Source: CBFIJI01 sp965662885 (GTDB taxonomy: Bacteria > Bacteroidota > Bacteroidia > Flavobacteriales > Flavobacteriaceae). Taken from it: a stretch of DNA of 10,261 nucleotides. The notes below the pieces were generated by a model. It worked only from the letters and a program-made list of their open reading frames with translations, searched no databases and was not told the origin of the DNA. The stretch lies in NCBI GenBank assembly GCA_965662885.1, contig CBFIJI010000076.1:1-10261 (forward strand). The letters run 5' to 3'. The translations under genes were made by a program, and so were the position numbers. Below are positions 1-7,041 of the stretch, piece by piece (position 1 is the stretch's first letter; each line of letters opens with the position of its first letter).

Positions 1-408
1 TGGTGGATAACTGGAGGTATGCGAAGCACTTAAGCTTCCCATATGGGAATAAAGGGAGTCTAACAGTGGAAAGTCTATAGTTCCTAAGAGTCCATCTGGT
101 GCGGTGGTGAACGGGTTAAGACCCAATAACTGAATGTTGCCGTCCCATAAAAAACGGTAAAAATCTTGTGAAAGTTCTGGGACAGAAAAGAGGAAAATCA
201 ATCGAAAGAAAAGACCAAGTCCAAAGAGTACTTTTAAAGAAAGCGAATAGCGCATCATATAAAAAAACGCTAAAGAAAGACCCATAAGTGTGCCAAGCAA
301 TAGCAATGCATCCCCTCTTTGAATATAATAGGCAAGCTCCCAATAGGCGATCCCGCTTAGGGTAAATAAAAAAACAAAAACAATAAAATTCCGCTTTTGG
401 AGCAGCAT
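1..408 (-). CDS. Multi-spanning GT-C-like glycosyltransferase, N-terminal 136 residues (runs off left edge)
   Basis: An open frame begins with ATG at 408 and stays open for 136 codons to the first base of the window, so the C-terminus is missing. The visible part is very hydrophobic, with likely membrane helices at about residues 8-28, 34-52 and 58-76. They are followed by a loop reading SQDFYRFLWDG (80-90) and LNPFTTAPDG (97-106). An acidic-aromatic 'DxYRFLWDG...NPF' loop after the first helices is typical of integral-membrane GT-C enzymes (GT87/mannosyltransferase-like) that use polyprenyl-phosphate sugars. Family knowledge would place it in the inner membrane with its active site facing the periplasm. 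The start lies two bases after the stop of the preceding glycosyltransferase, so the two are probably translationally coupled. A 75-residue frame at 116-343 on the same strand overlaps it but is only a shadow. Donor and acceptor cannot be told from this fragment. Confidence 0.8.
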   Translation of the reverse strand, partial: MLLQKRNFIVFVFLFTLSGIAYWELAYYIQRGDALLLLGTLMGLSLAFFYMMRYSLSLKVLFGLGLFFRLIFLFSVPELSQDFYRFLWDGNIQLLGLNPFTTAPDGLLGTIDFPLLDSLYSHMGSLSASHTSSYPP

Positions 409-410
409 TA

Positions 411-1913
411 CTAGTCAGAAGTTAATGACTGTAAGGTAACAAAGCCAAAGCCAATAAACAAGAGGAGATGAAATGGGAAAAGTCCAAAATCACCTTCTTC
501 CCCCACATTAAAGGCACTCCACATTCCAAATAAAAAATACAAGGTGAGTATCCCTTCGATTACGGTGTTTATCGATAGTTTTTTTGGGAGGTATTTATTT
601 CCTTTCCAACTGTCGTTTATGGTTTGAATATTGAACTTAGGTGTTCGTATAAAGGCGCTTCGAATTCGTGCATGGCCTTCCAAAACGGCAAGACTGTTGT
701 GAACAGAAAACCCCATTGCGATGGTATAAAACTGAACAAAACGTTTGGTGTATTTAAAAAAGGATTTAATTCCTGTACCGTATTCTTTTTTGTGGATAAA
801 CCAATAACAGATAAAGAAGATTAAAGTACTGACTACAAAAAAGGCAGAAAAGTTAAAATACCAACTCAAGTGCCCCCAAGTTGCCTTGATGTATAGCATA
901 GGAATACTTAAGATGGCGACGATAAATACATTTAAAAACATCGTGCTGTTTAACAGATGTAAACTCGCTTGAACTTTAGTTCCGAAGGGGATATCGTTTG
1001 CGTTCCAGACACGTCGGATCATCTTTTGGAAATTTTCTGCACCTCCTTTGTTCCATCGAAATTGTTGAGAACGAATAGCACTTATCACAACAGGAAGCTC
1101 GGCTGGGGTCACAACATCTTCCAAATATTTAAATTTCCAGTGTTTGAGTTGTGCACGATAGCTCAAGTCCAAATCTTCCGTGAGGGTATCACCTTCCCAG
1201 TTACCCGCATCAATAATGCATTCTTTTCGCCATAAGCCAGCAGTACCATTAAAATTGATAAAATGGTTTTGAACATTTCTTCCCACTTGTTCTAAGGTAA
1301 AGTGAGCATCCAGCGCAAAGGCTTGTACTTTGGTCAGTACAGAATAATTTTTATTTAAGTGACCCCATCGTGTTTGAACAACTCCAACCGATTGGTCTTT
1401 AAAATAGGGAACGGTTTGCAATAACCAGTCGGGTTGAGGTATAAAATCAGCATCAAAAATTGCTATAAACTCTCCGGTAGCAGTTTGCATTCCGTATTTT
1501 AAGGCGCCCGCTTTAAAGCCTTCTCGTGTTGGTCGGGTCACCAATTCAATTGGGACTCCTTCCTTTTTTAATTCCGAAATAATTTTTTTGGTCAATGTCA
1601 AGGACTCGTCTGTAGAGTCATCCAGAACTTGAATTTGAAGAAGTTCTTTTGGGTATTCTAGCTTTTTGATAGCATCCAATAAGCGTTCAACAACATAAAG
1701 CTCATTGTATAGTGGAAGTTGAACGGTAACTTTTGGAAGTTCTTCTTGTTTATCAATATCCCAAATATTAGGGTTCGGGGGGATTTTTTGATGTTTTACG
1801 TAATGCCAAAGCAGATTTGCTTGTGAGAGACTGTAGAAGAAAATAAGTAATAGTGCGACACTATAAATAACAATAATAAAAATTGAAATATAATAATAGA
1901 TTAATTCATCCAT
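411..1913 (-). CDS. Membrane-bound processive-type family 2 glycosyltransferase (cellulose synthase-like)
   Basis: This 500-residue inner-membrane glycosyltransferase has one N-terminal helix (about 5-30), a cytosolic GT-A domain and a helical C-terminal half (about 325-345, 352-372, 395-415, 450-470, 482-502). The catalytic landmarks of the processive GT2 group are all present: DDSTDES (98-104), DAD (154-156), FNGTAG (221-226), TED (245-247) and QQFRW (283-287, the QxxRW motif). Such enzymes move a sugar from a nucleotide sugar to a growing glycan or to a lipid acceptor. The length is near that of cellulose synthase-like/glucosylceramide synthase-like bacterial homologues, too short for BcsA with a PilZ domain. 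I chose ATG at 1913 because it gives an 8-base overlap (ATGGATGA) with the upstream gene. An in-frame start at 1961 would lie deep inside that gene and adds a non-family leader. Sugar and acceptor are unknown. Confidence 0.88.
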   Translation of the reverse strand: MDELIYYYISIFIIVIYSVALLLIFFYSLSQANLLWHYVKHQKIPPNPNIWDIDKQEELPKVTVQLPLYNELYVVERLLDAIKKLEYPKELLQIQVLDDSTDESLTLTKKIISELKKEGVPIELVTRPTREGFKAGALKYGMQTATGEFIAIFDADFIPQPDWLLQTVPYFKDQSVGVVQTRWGHLNKNYSVLTKVQAFALDAHFTLEQVGRNVQNHFINFNGTAGLWRKECIIDAGNWEGDTLTEDLDLSYRAQLKHWKFKYLEDVVTPAELPVVISAIRSQQFRWNKGGAENFQKMIRRVWNANDIPFGTKVQASLHLLNSTMFLNVFIVAILSIPMLYIKATWGHLSWYFNFSAFFVVSTLIFFICYWFIHKKEYGTGIKSFFKYTKRFVQFYTIAMGFSVHNSLAVLEGHARIRSAFIRTPKFNIQTINDSWKGNKYLPKKLSINTVIEGILTLYFLFGMWSAFNVGEEGDFGLFPFHLLLFIGFGFVTLQSLTSD

Positions 1914-2595
1914 ACTTAAAATAGTGTTTAGCAATCCAACCAAGAATCTTAATTCCTGCAAATATAGTCCCTTTTAAAGTTCCTGACACCTTAGAATAGC
2001 CAATACGTTTGCGATATCTTACAGGAATTTCGATATATGTAATTTTTTGCCTTAAAACTTTCAATTGCATTTCAATGGTCCAGCCATAAGTTTTATCATT
2101 CATATGGAGCTGCATAAGGGTTTCCCAGCGAATGGCTCGAAAAGGACCTAAATCGGTAAATTGGGAGTCAAAAAGCCTACGCATTAACCAACAGGCTAGG
2201 GCGTTTCCAAAAAGTTGTTGAGGGGTCATTGCGCCTTTTTCTCGTAAGGCAGCAACTCGTGCCCCAACCACAAAATCAAATTTGTTATTAAGAATAGGTG
2301 CTATTAAGTGAACCAAATCCTCTGGAAAATCAGAATAATCTGCATCTAAAAAAACGACAATATCTGGGGGGTTATTTTTTAGATAATCAATCCCTTTCAA
2401 ACAAGCATAGCCGTAGCCTTTTCTTTTTTCAAAAAGTACAGTAGCACCTTGTTCTTTGGCAATAGCAGCAGTGTTATCTGTGGAGTTATTGTCAACAACA
2501 ATGACATCATCAAGCTGTTTTGGCAGTGCTTTTAAAACAGCTCCGATAGCATTCATTTCATTGAAAGCTGGTAATATAACCGCAACTTTTGGCAT
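1906..2595 (-). CDS. DPM1-like family 2 glycosyltransferase
   Basis: The product is a 229-residue GT-A fold transferase without strong membrane helices. It has the N-terminal signature PKVAVILPAFNE (2-13), DNNSTDNT (35-42), the metal-binding DADYSD (84-89) and TDLGPFRAIR (147-156). Proteins of this shape in bacteria resemble dolichyl-phosphate mannose synthase and load a hexose from a nucleotide sugar onto polyprenyl phosphate at the cytosolic membrane face. The missing C-terminal membrane anchor fits the soluble DPM1 type. ATG at 2595 is preferred; a TTG six bases upstream (2601) is possible but less likely. The gene starts 54 bases after the Fe-S gene and overlaps the next glycosyltransferase by 8 bases. 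A polyprenyl-phosphate sugar made here would be a natural donor for the GT-C-like enzyme two genes downstream (inference). Confidence 0.85.
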   Translation of the reverse strand: MPKVAVILPAFNEMNAIGAVLKALPKQLDDVIVVDNNSTDNTAAIAKEQGATVLFEKRKGYGYACLKGIDYLKNNPPDIVVFLDADYSDFPEDLVHLIAPILNNKFDFVVGARVAALREKGAMTPQQLFGNALACWLMRRLFDSQFTDLGPFRAIRWETLMQLHMNDKTYGWTIEMQLKVLRQKITYIEIPVRYRKRIGYSKVSGTLKGTIFAGIKILGWIAKHYFKYG

Positions 2596-2649
2596 GCCCA
2601 AAAATAAGGGAATCTTTAAGAAATAACGCCTTCTTTTTACAAAGAAATA

Positions 2650-4170
2650 TCAATTGTTTTCAAGGGAATTTCCAAAGGAAAAATAGTTGGATTGAATACG
2701 GTTTTCAAGGGGCCCATTTTCCAATTTAAGTACGCCTCTAGGGCAAACATCGGAGCATATACCACAGCCTACACAGGAGGAACGAACAATGTTCTCTCCC
2801 CGTTGTGCATAGCTGCGAACATCAATTCCCATTTCACAATAGCTGGAGCAGTTTCCACAAGAAATACATTGCCCACCGTTGGTGGTAATTCGAAAACGAG
2901 ATAAGAGTCGTTGCTGAAGTCCCAGAATTGCTGCCATTGGACACCCAAATCGGCACCATACACGGCTTCCAAGAATGGGGTAAAAGCCAACGCCCAAAAC
3001 ACCTGAAAAGGCAGCCCCAATTCCAAATCCATACCATTGTTGGAGTTGATAACTTTTTACAAAGAGGATATTTTTTTCTCCTGAGTAGGCTTGAATACAA
3101 AGGGTTCCTACAATCACTACTGCAAAACTGATGAGGGTGTAGAGGGTATCTTTATCCAAGTCCTTCCGTTTCCAGATATAGAGTGTACTTACCAGCATAA
3201 GAAGGAATACCACTACACCGATAACAAAGCTTTCTCGAGAAAGACCAATAGTATTTGCCGAAGAAGATAAAAACGACCAAATCACCGCAATTGTTGTTAA
3301 AAAGATGAAAACTAAAACCAGATGAATCATCCAACGTTCCAACTTCCAAATACTTATTTTTTTACTGGACAGTTGACGGAAGGAATCCCCAGCAGTTTCT
3401 GCCAATGCACCACAACCACACACCCAAGAACAATACCAGCGCTTTCCATAAAAATAGGTCAAAATAGGGGAGATAACCACCATTAGAACCAGTCCAAATA
3501 AGAGAAAAAATAGGCCTAAAGTCTCTCCATTGAGCATGTTCTTTAAATGCCATTGATCAAAAAAATAGTAGTTCAATGGCCACATATTTTTTAGGTCCTT
3601 TGCAAAATAGGGGGTGGTAGGATTGAGTTTGCTCAACAGTTCTGGGATCAAATAGGCAAACCCCAATTGAAAAAACATGACTGAAATCGTTCGGATTATT
3701 TGATAGCGGTTGTTGCGATATTTCCAAATAAACTTTATTCCAAACGCAAGAATGGCAAAGGTGTATAGCGTACCGTAAAGAAACCATTCTGTGGCTGCTT
3801 TCCCATTTAATATGTAACTTAATGGATCAAAGAGAGCGACCAAACCACTGTTTTGCTCGGGGGAGAACCCCAAGCTCTCTGGATACCAATACAGCGCAAT
3901 ATAGAAGCCTGTTAAAACCATTCCTAAAAACCATCCCCAGACCCCTCGAGTTGCTATTGATTGCTTCCAGAGGCCGTTGTTTTTTCCAGCTGGACTACTT
4001 TGGTAGTGCTGGAAGTAACTAAAAAGCAATACCCCTAAGGTCATCAACCCTAAACTTATCCATAACCAATCTACCATTGCGGGTAAGGAAAAGACTAATG
4101 ATAGCGGTAGCAGCAATAGTCCTCCGAATCCTAGTAGGATTCCAGTATTTTTATACAGTGATGTTTTCAT
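2650..4170 (-). CDS. Polytopic membrane 4Fe-4S protein (NapH/CcoG/NosR C-terminus-like)
   Basis: This 506-residue protein has about ten membrane helices (near 12-30, 35-51, 78-95, 127-147, 160-177, 215-239, 280-303, 315-332, 343-358, 380-398) and several cysteine clusters. CxxxCxCG (C247, C251, C253) and CxxxCP (C406, C410) are the membrane-proximal motifs typical of the NapH/NosR family. Two ferredoxin-like 4Fe-4S motifs follow: C435xxC438xxC441xxxC445, whose last Cys is followed by Glu rather than Pro, and C466xxC469xxC472xxxC476P. Known relatives pass electrons between the quinone pool or a flavoprotein and another acceptor. The gene overlaps the upstream FAD oxidoreductase by 20 bases, which strongly suggests the two work together. 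It is longer than NapH because of an extra N-terminal helical region. The electron acceptor is unknown; a role in supplying reducing power to arsenic chemistry is only inferred from context. Confidence 0.88.
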   Translation of the reverse strand: MKTSLYKNTGILLGFGGLLLLPLSLVFSLPAMVDWLWISLGLMTLGVLLFSYFQHYQSSPAGKNNGLWKQSIATRGVWGWFLGMVLTGFYIALYWYPESLGFSPEQNSGLVALFDPLSYILNGKAATEWFLYGTLYTFAILAFGIKFIWKYRNNRYQIIRTISVMFFQLGFAYLIPELLSKLNPTTPYFAKDLKNMWPLNYYFFDQWHLKNMLNGETLGLFFLLFGLVLMVVISPILTYFYGKRWYCSWVCGCGALAETAGDSFRQLSSKKISIWKLERWMIHLVLVFIFLTTIAVIWSFLSSSANTIGLSRESFVIGVVVFLLMLVSTLYIWKRKDLDKDTLYTLISFAVVIVGTLCIQAYSGEKNILFVKSYQLQQWYGFGIGAAFSGVLGVGFYPILGSRVWCRFGCPMAAILGLQQRLLSRFRITTNGGQCISCGNCSSYCEMGIDVRSYAQRGENIVRSSCVGCGICSDVCPRGVLKLENGPLENRIQSNYFSFGNSLENN

Positions 4171-5470
4171 CTAATTTTTTTATAAATTCTTTTTGAATTT
4201 GGGGCTCGTATTTGGTGTAAAATTCCGGGTCAAAATTAGCCTCTTTCAAATGATTAATTACTTCTACCACGGTTCTTTTTTCTGTTAGCCATTGATCAAA
4301 GCATTGGTGTCTTAGGCGGATACCTAAACTATTAACTCCTAAAAAACGAAGGCTGGTTGGGTGATAGGCCAAACGCAACAAAAGATTTTTTTCTGGATGT
4401 TGCCATACTAATTGTTTCTCTTCTTGGGGGTTGGGTTGCGCCTTGACGTTCCCATAGGTTTGGAATTCGATGTCAAAAAACTTCGCAGAATTAAACCAAT
4501 GGCCTGGTGTATAAATGGAGGGGTTTCCTGTGAGGGTTTGCGCTACGGTCTCTCCCATGATCCGACCGGTGTACCATACCGCTTCTACTGGAGAGCGATT
4601 TCCAGGTGGTATTTGGTGCTCAGCGCAGTCGCCGATGGCATAAATACCTGGAATATTGGTCTCTAAATAACGATTCACTAAGACCCCACGATTGCAGGCG
4701 ATTTCACTGTCCCTAATGAGATCAATATTGGGATGTACGCCTACCGTTAATCCAACCCAATCACATGGAATGATTTCATTTTTATTGGTTTTAATACTGC
4801 CCACGCGATCATAATTCTCACGGGATAAGATTTCTTTTAACTCTGTATTGAGTAGTAAGTTGACGCCGTGACGTGCAATTTCTTTATTAATAAGGGTCGA
4901 TTCTTCTAGGGGTAAAACGGAATTCCAAAAACTGGATTCTCGCACTAAAAAATGAACATGGATACCTCTACTAAGAAGCATTTCAGCCACTTCCACCCCA
5001 ATGAGCCCCCCGCCAACAATCACGGCTTCTTTTATGTTTTTACTCCAAAATTCAAGTGATGTTAAGTCTTTTTTATGGTAAAAACCTTGAACCGCTTTTA
5101 AATCTTGTCCCGGCCAATCAAAAAAATTGGGTTGGGAGCCTGTAGCAATAATTAATTTGGAAAAAGTTAAAGGCGCTCCTTTTTCAAAAATCACTTTTTT
5201 CTCCTTAACGTCAATTTGGGTAACTTTTTGTTCGAGAAGCTGGATTTTATTTTTCTCCCAAAAAGTAGTCTCATACGGTTGTGTTTGCTCAAAGGGTAAA
5301 TGGCCCATGAAAACGTACATCAATGCAGTGCGTGAGAAAAAAAACGGAGATTCATCAGAAATAACGATTAAGGGAACATCTGATTGCTTCCGAATATGAC
5401 GAGCTGCAGTAATTCCGGAGATACCATTTCCAATAATGATGATAGGTTTATGTATTGTTTGGGATTCCAT
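4151..5470 (-). CDS. FAD-dependent NAD(P)H oxidoreductase (pyridine nucleotide-disulfide reductase fold)
   Basis: The 439-residue flavoprotein has a two-dinucleotide-binding-domain layout. IIIGNGISG (11-19) is the FAD Rossmann GxGxxG, IIATGSQP (107-114) the conserved ATG, IVGGGLIGVEVAE (151-163) the NAD(P)H-binding motif, and GIYAIGDCAEH (275-285) the second FAD contact. No CxxC redox disulfide is seen near residues 40-60, so it resembles the rubredoxin/ferredoxin reductase and NirB-type group rather than disulfide reductases. A C-terminal part of about 110 residues after 330 has no recognisable motif. It starts the left minus-strand block, opposite a divergent plus-strand gene, and overlaps the Fe-S membrane protein gene by 20 bases. 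The likely role is to take electrons from NAD(P)H and hand them to that partner. I found no convincing TAnnTTTG promoter directly upstream on this strand. Confidence 0.9.
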   Translation of the reverse strand: MESQTIHKPIIIIGNGISGITAARHIRKQSDVPLIVISDESPFFFSRTALMYVFMGHLPFEQTQPYETTFWEKNKIQLLEQKVTQIDVKEKKVIFEKGAPLTFSKLIIATGSQPNFFDWPGQDLKAVQGFYHKKDLTSLEFWSKNIKEAVIVGGGLIGVEVAEMLLSRGIHVHFLVRESSFWNSVLPLEESTLINKEIARHGVNLLLNTELKEILSRENYDRVGSIKTNKNEIIPCDWVGLTVGVHPNIDLIRDSEIACNRGVLVNRYLETNIPGIYAIGDCAEHQIPPGNRSPVEAVWYTGRIMGETVAQTLTGNPSIYTPGHWFNSAKFFDIEFQTYGNVKAQPNPQEEKQLVWQHPEKNLLLRLAYHPTSLRFLGVNSLGIRLRHQCFDQWLTEKRTVVEVINHLKEANFDPEFYTKYEPQIQKEFIKKLDENITV

Positions 5471-5495
5471 GAAGCCAATTTACACTTTTTTTAAG

Positions 5496-5521
5496 TTGTT
5501 TTTTTATTTTTTGTAAATTTG
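5496..5521 (+). promoter_or_regulatory. Putative Bacteroidota-type promoter for the plus-strand gene pair
   Basis: TAAATTTG at 5514-5521 matches the Bacteroidota -7 consensus TAnnTTTG exactly, and a TTG at 5496-5498 could be the -33 element. The gap between them is 15 bases, a little shorter than the usual 17-23, which lowers confidence. Transcription would begin near 5528 and leave a leader of about 100 bases before ATG at 5628. The region is AT-rich, so a chance match is possible. Confidence 0.35.
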
Positions 5522-5563
5522 ATAGACCAAATCTTAAAACCTGAATGACTTTGAAACCATTTG

Positions 5564-5571
5564 CCCCCCCC
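5564..5571. repeat. C8 mononucleotide tract in the leader of the SRPBCC gene
   Basis: Eight consecutive C bases stand out in a very AT-rich intergenic region of 157 bases (5471-5627). The tract lies about 57 bases upstream of ATG 5628 and downstream of the putative promoter, hence inside the predicted leader. G/C tracts of this length are prone to slipped-strand length changes. Whether length matters for expression cannot be told from one sequence. Confidence 0.6.
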
Positions 5572-5627
5572 AACTTGAATTTCCTTTCTTCTCTTCGTTT
5601 TTTTAAATTATTCGAAAACGGTTCGTT

Positions 5628-6077
5628 ATGCTAATCACTGAACAATCCAAATGGGTGACTTTGGGATGCAAAATTGATGCGGATATCGAAGACGTCTGGA
5701 AAATTCTTATACAGCCAGAATACACCCAATATTATATGTACAATTGCCAGTTACATTCCGATTGGACTATTGGAAGTGATGCTGTTTGGAAACAACCCAT
5801 GGAAGACGGAAATTTTATTGAACGTGTACGTGCAAAAGTCTTGAAATTTAAACCCCCTTTTTTGGTGGGTTTTCGTGTTTTTCATGAATTGGATAAGGGG
5901 GAAATATGTACTTCTGAATTGTATTTTAAACTTAGCCCTCTCAAAAAGCAAACGGAACTGATCATTTGTCAAGGCGACTTTAACACCATTCCTCAAAGTG
6001 ATCAACTTTATGAGCAATGTAAACAAGGTTGGGTTTTTGTAATTCCTAAGCTTATTGCCACCTGTAATCAATTATAA
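5628..6077 (+). CDS. SRPBCC / AHSA1-like domain protein
   Basis: The 149-residue soluble protein has the layout of a START/Bet v 1-like (SRPBCC, AHSA1-type) domain. A first strand is followed by DIEDVWKILIQPEYTQYYM (19-37), the classical 'VW..L..PE....ym' helix-turn. Then come SDWTIGSDAVWK (44-55), the beta-strands, and a long C-terminal helix containing GWVFVIPKL (133-141). Members of this fold bind hydrophobic ligands or act as small cyclases, thioesterases or co-chaperones, so no reaction can be assigned. The gene is transcribed divergently from the FAD oxidoreductase and together with the small membrane protein gene 63 bases downstream. It has no obvious ribosome binding site, normal for this phylum. 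The antisense frame at 5751-6071 has no family features and is a shadow. Confidence 0.82.
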   Translation: MLITEQSKWVTLGCKIDADIEDVWKILIQPEYTQYYMYNCQLHSDWTIGSDAVWKQPMEDGNFIERVRAKVLKFKPPFLVGFRVFHELDKGEICTSELYFKLSPLKKQTELIICQGDFNTIPQSDQLYEQCKQGWVFVIPKLIATCNQL

Positions 6078-6140
6078 TTATAAAAATATTAAAAAACCCT
6101 AAAAAAGTTTGTCGTAAAACCCAATAAATAACCCCATATT

Positions 6141-6329
6141 ATGATCTATATTTTAATTGCTTTATTTACTATAGTTTGCTTTTTTATCCTCATTAAGGTT
6201 GTCCAGATGTTTAAAAAAGATGTCTGTTTTTTTTCGGGGGTAATGTGTTCCATTATTTATGTAATGTTCTGCCTCTTGCTGTATTGTTTAATTTTTGGAC
6301 TCTACACTCTTTTTACCAAAGGCTTATAA
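6141..6329 (+). CDS. Small two-helix membrane protein, function unknown
   Basis: The 62-residue product is almost all hydrophobic: one helix at about 2-21, a short basic loop with KKD at 25-27, and a second helix at about 30-56. It has three cysteines within or next to the helices (C29, C36, C44), a fourth at residue 13 and a fifth at 49. I do not recognise a family. Support comes from its placement, 63 bases behind the SRPBCC gene in the same direction, and from a plausible membrane topology with a positively charged inner loop. It ends only four bases before the converging stop of the TIGR04283 gene, and no terminator hairpin is visible between them. It could be a spurious frame, since AT-rich DNA readily encodes hydrophobic stretches. 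Confidence 0.5.
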   Translation: MIYILIALFTIVCFFILIKVVQMFKKDVCFFSGVMCSIIYVMFCLLLYCLIFGLYTLFTKGL

Positions 6330-6333
6330 ATGT

Positions 6334-7041
6334 TTATTTCACATAGCGTTGATAATAACTCCATAATAAATCAGGCTTAAATCCAAGCCCATGAAGAAGA
6401 TGCAGTACTCTAAAGTGCACTAAAATTTTTGTTATCCCATGGGTATAAAACTTTCTTGAAGAGGTAATTAGTGTTTGGGGTAAAACAATAAAACGACTTT
6501 TTTGGTAAAGTTTTCGAATCATATCAAGATCTTCACAAACGCGATAACTTTCGTCAAAGCCTCCTAGATTAGTAAAAAGTGTTTTTTTAATAAACAGTGA
6601 TTGATCTCCACCCCGACAGCACAAAAAATTCCAACGACTTCCACGAGCAGCGAGGTGCAGTAAGCCTTTTTTATGGTCAAAATCCAAGCGGAAGCAACCT
6701 GCTGAGAAGCCTTTACCACTTGCTTTAAGCAGGAGTTGGTCAAAGTCTTTGGGCAGCTGACTATCCACATGAACAAAATAGAGCAGTTGCCCTTTCGCAA
6801 TGGAAGCCCCAGCATTCATCTGAATGGCACGACCTTGTGCAGATTGTATCACCTGTCCTTGTTTCCATTGCTTTAAAAAAGCCCAAGAACCATCGGTACT
6901 TCCACCATCTACTACAATTATTTGTTGTGGATTTACCCACTGTCTCTCTAAATGCGAAAGAAATCCTGGTAATCGCTTAATTTCATTTAATACAGGGACA
7001 ATAATTGAAATATCAAAATCATTCGTTGAGTGCCCAGTCAT
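6334..7041 (-). CDS. TIGR04283-type arsenosugar-associated glycosyltransferase (GT2 fold)
   Basis: The product is a 235-residue cytosolic GT-A fold protein. Recognisable features are SIIVPVLNE (12-20), IIVVDGGSTDGS (41-52), a metal-site HVDSQLP (91-97) in place of the usual DxD, GGDQSLF (144-150) and GGFDESYRVCEDLDM (160-174) with the acidic pair E170/D171. This combination, especially 'RGGDQ' and 'EDLD', is that of the family first named 'rSAM/selenodomain-associated transferase 2' and now annotated with arsenosugar biosynthesis. The expected role is transfer of a sugar, plausibly the dimethylarsinoyl-ribose unit, to a glycerol-type acceptor (inference). The start codon lies inside the 3' end of the DUF547 gene when that gene is read in its restored frame (23-base overlap), so translation may be coupled. 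It is the last gene of the right block and converges with the small membrane protein gene. Confidence 0.9.
   Translation of the reverse strand: MTGHSTNDFDISIIVPVLNEIKRLPGFLSHLERQWVNPQQIIVVDGGSTDGSWAFLKQWKQGQVIQSAQGRAIQMNAGASIAKGQLLYFVHVDSQLPKDFDQLLLKASGKGFSAGCFRLDFDHKKGLLHLAARGSRWNFLCCRGGDQSLFIKKTLFTNLGGFDESYRVCEDLDMIRKLYQKSRFIVLPQTLITSSRKFYTHGITKILVHFRVLHLLHGLGFKPDLLWSYYQRYVK

Noticed and set aside
116..343. A 75-residue minus-strand reading frame at the left end.
   Set aside because: It overlaps in another frame the 136-codon GT-C-like frame, which starts two bases after the preceding stop, has regular membrane helices and a recognisable DFYRFLWDG loop. The 75-residue frame has no family features.
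1914..1961. Extended N-terminus for the processive GT2 (start at 1961).
   Set aside because: It would add 16 residues and overlap the upstream gene by 56 bases. ATG 1913 gives the common 8-base overlap and places the first helix right after the start.
2630..2646. AT-rich inverted repeat (arms TTCTTT/AAAGAA) between the Fe-S and DPM1-like genes.
   Set aside because: A six-pair stem with one G-C pair and no following T run in the direction of transcription is too weak to call a terminator.
2769..3787. Several 60-90 codon frames on both strands within the Fe-S gene.
   Set aside because: They lie in other frames of a gene with complete cysteine motifs and helices, and none shows its own family pattern.
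5493..5576. Inverted arms AAGTTG (5493-5498) and CAACTT (5571-5576) in the divergent intergenic region, considered as an operator.
   Set aside because: Six-base arms 72 bases apart are expected by chance in such sequence.
5751..6071. A 106-codon minus-strand frame opposite the SRPBCC gene.
   Set aside because: It is antisense to a recognisable SRPBCC domain and has no domain pattern, signal or neighbour coupling.
6374..6389. Inverted repeat GGCTT/AAGCC near the converging gene ends, considered as a terminator for the plus-strand pair.
   Set aside because: The stem is only five pairs, lies inside the TIGR04283 coding region and has no T run after it.
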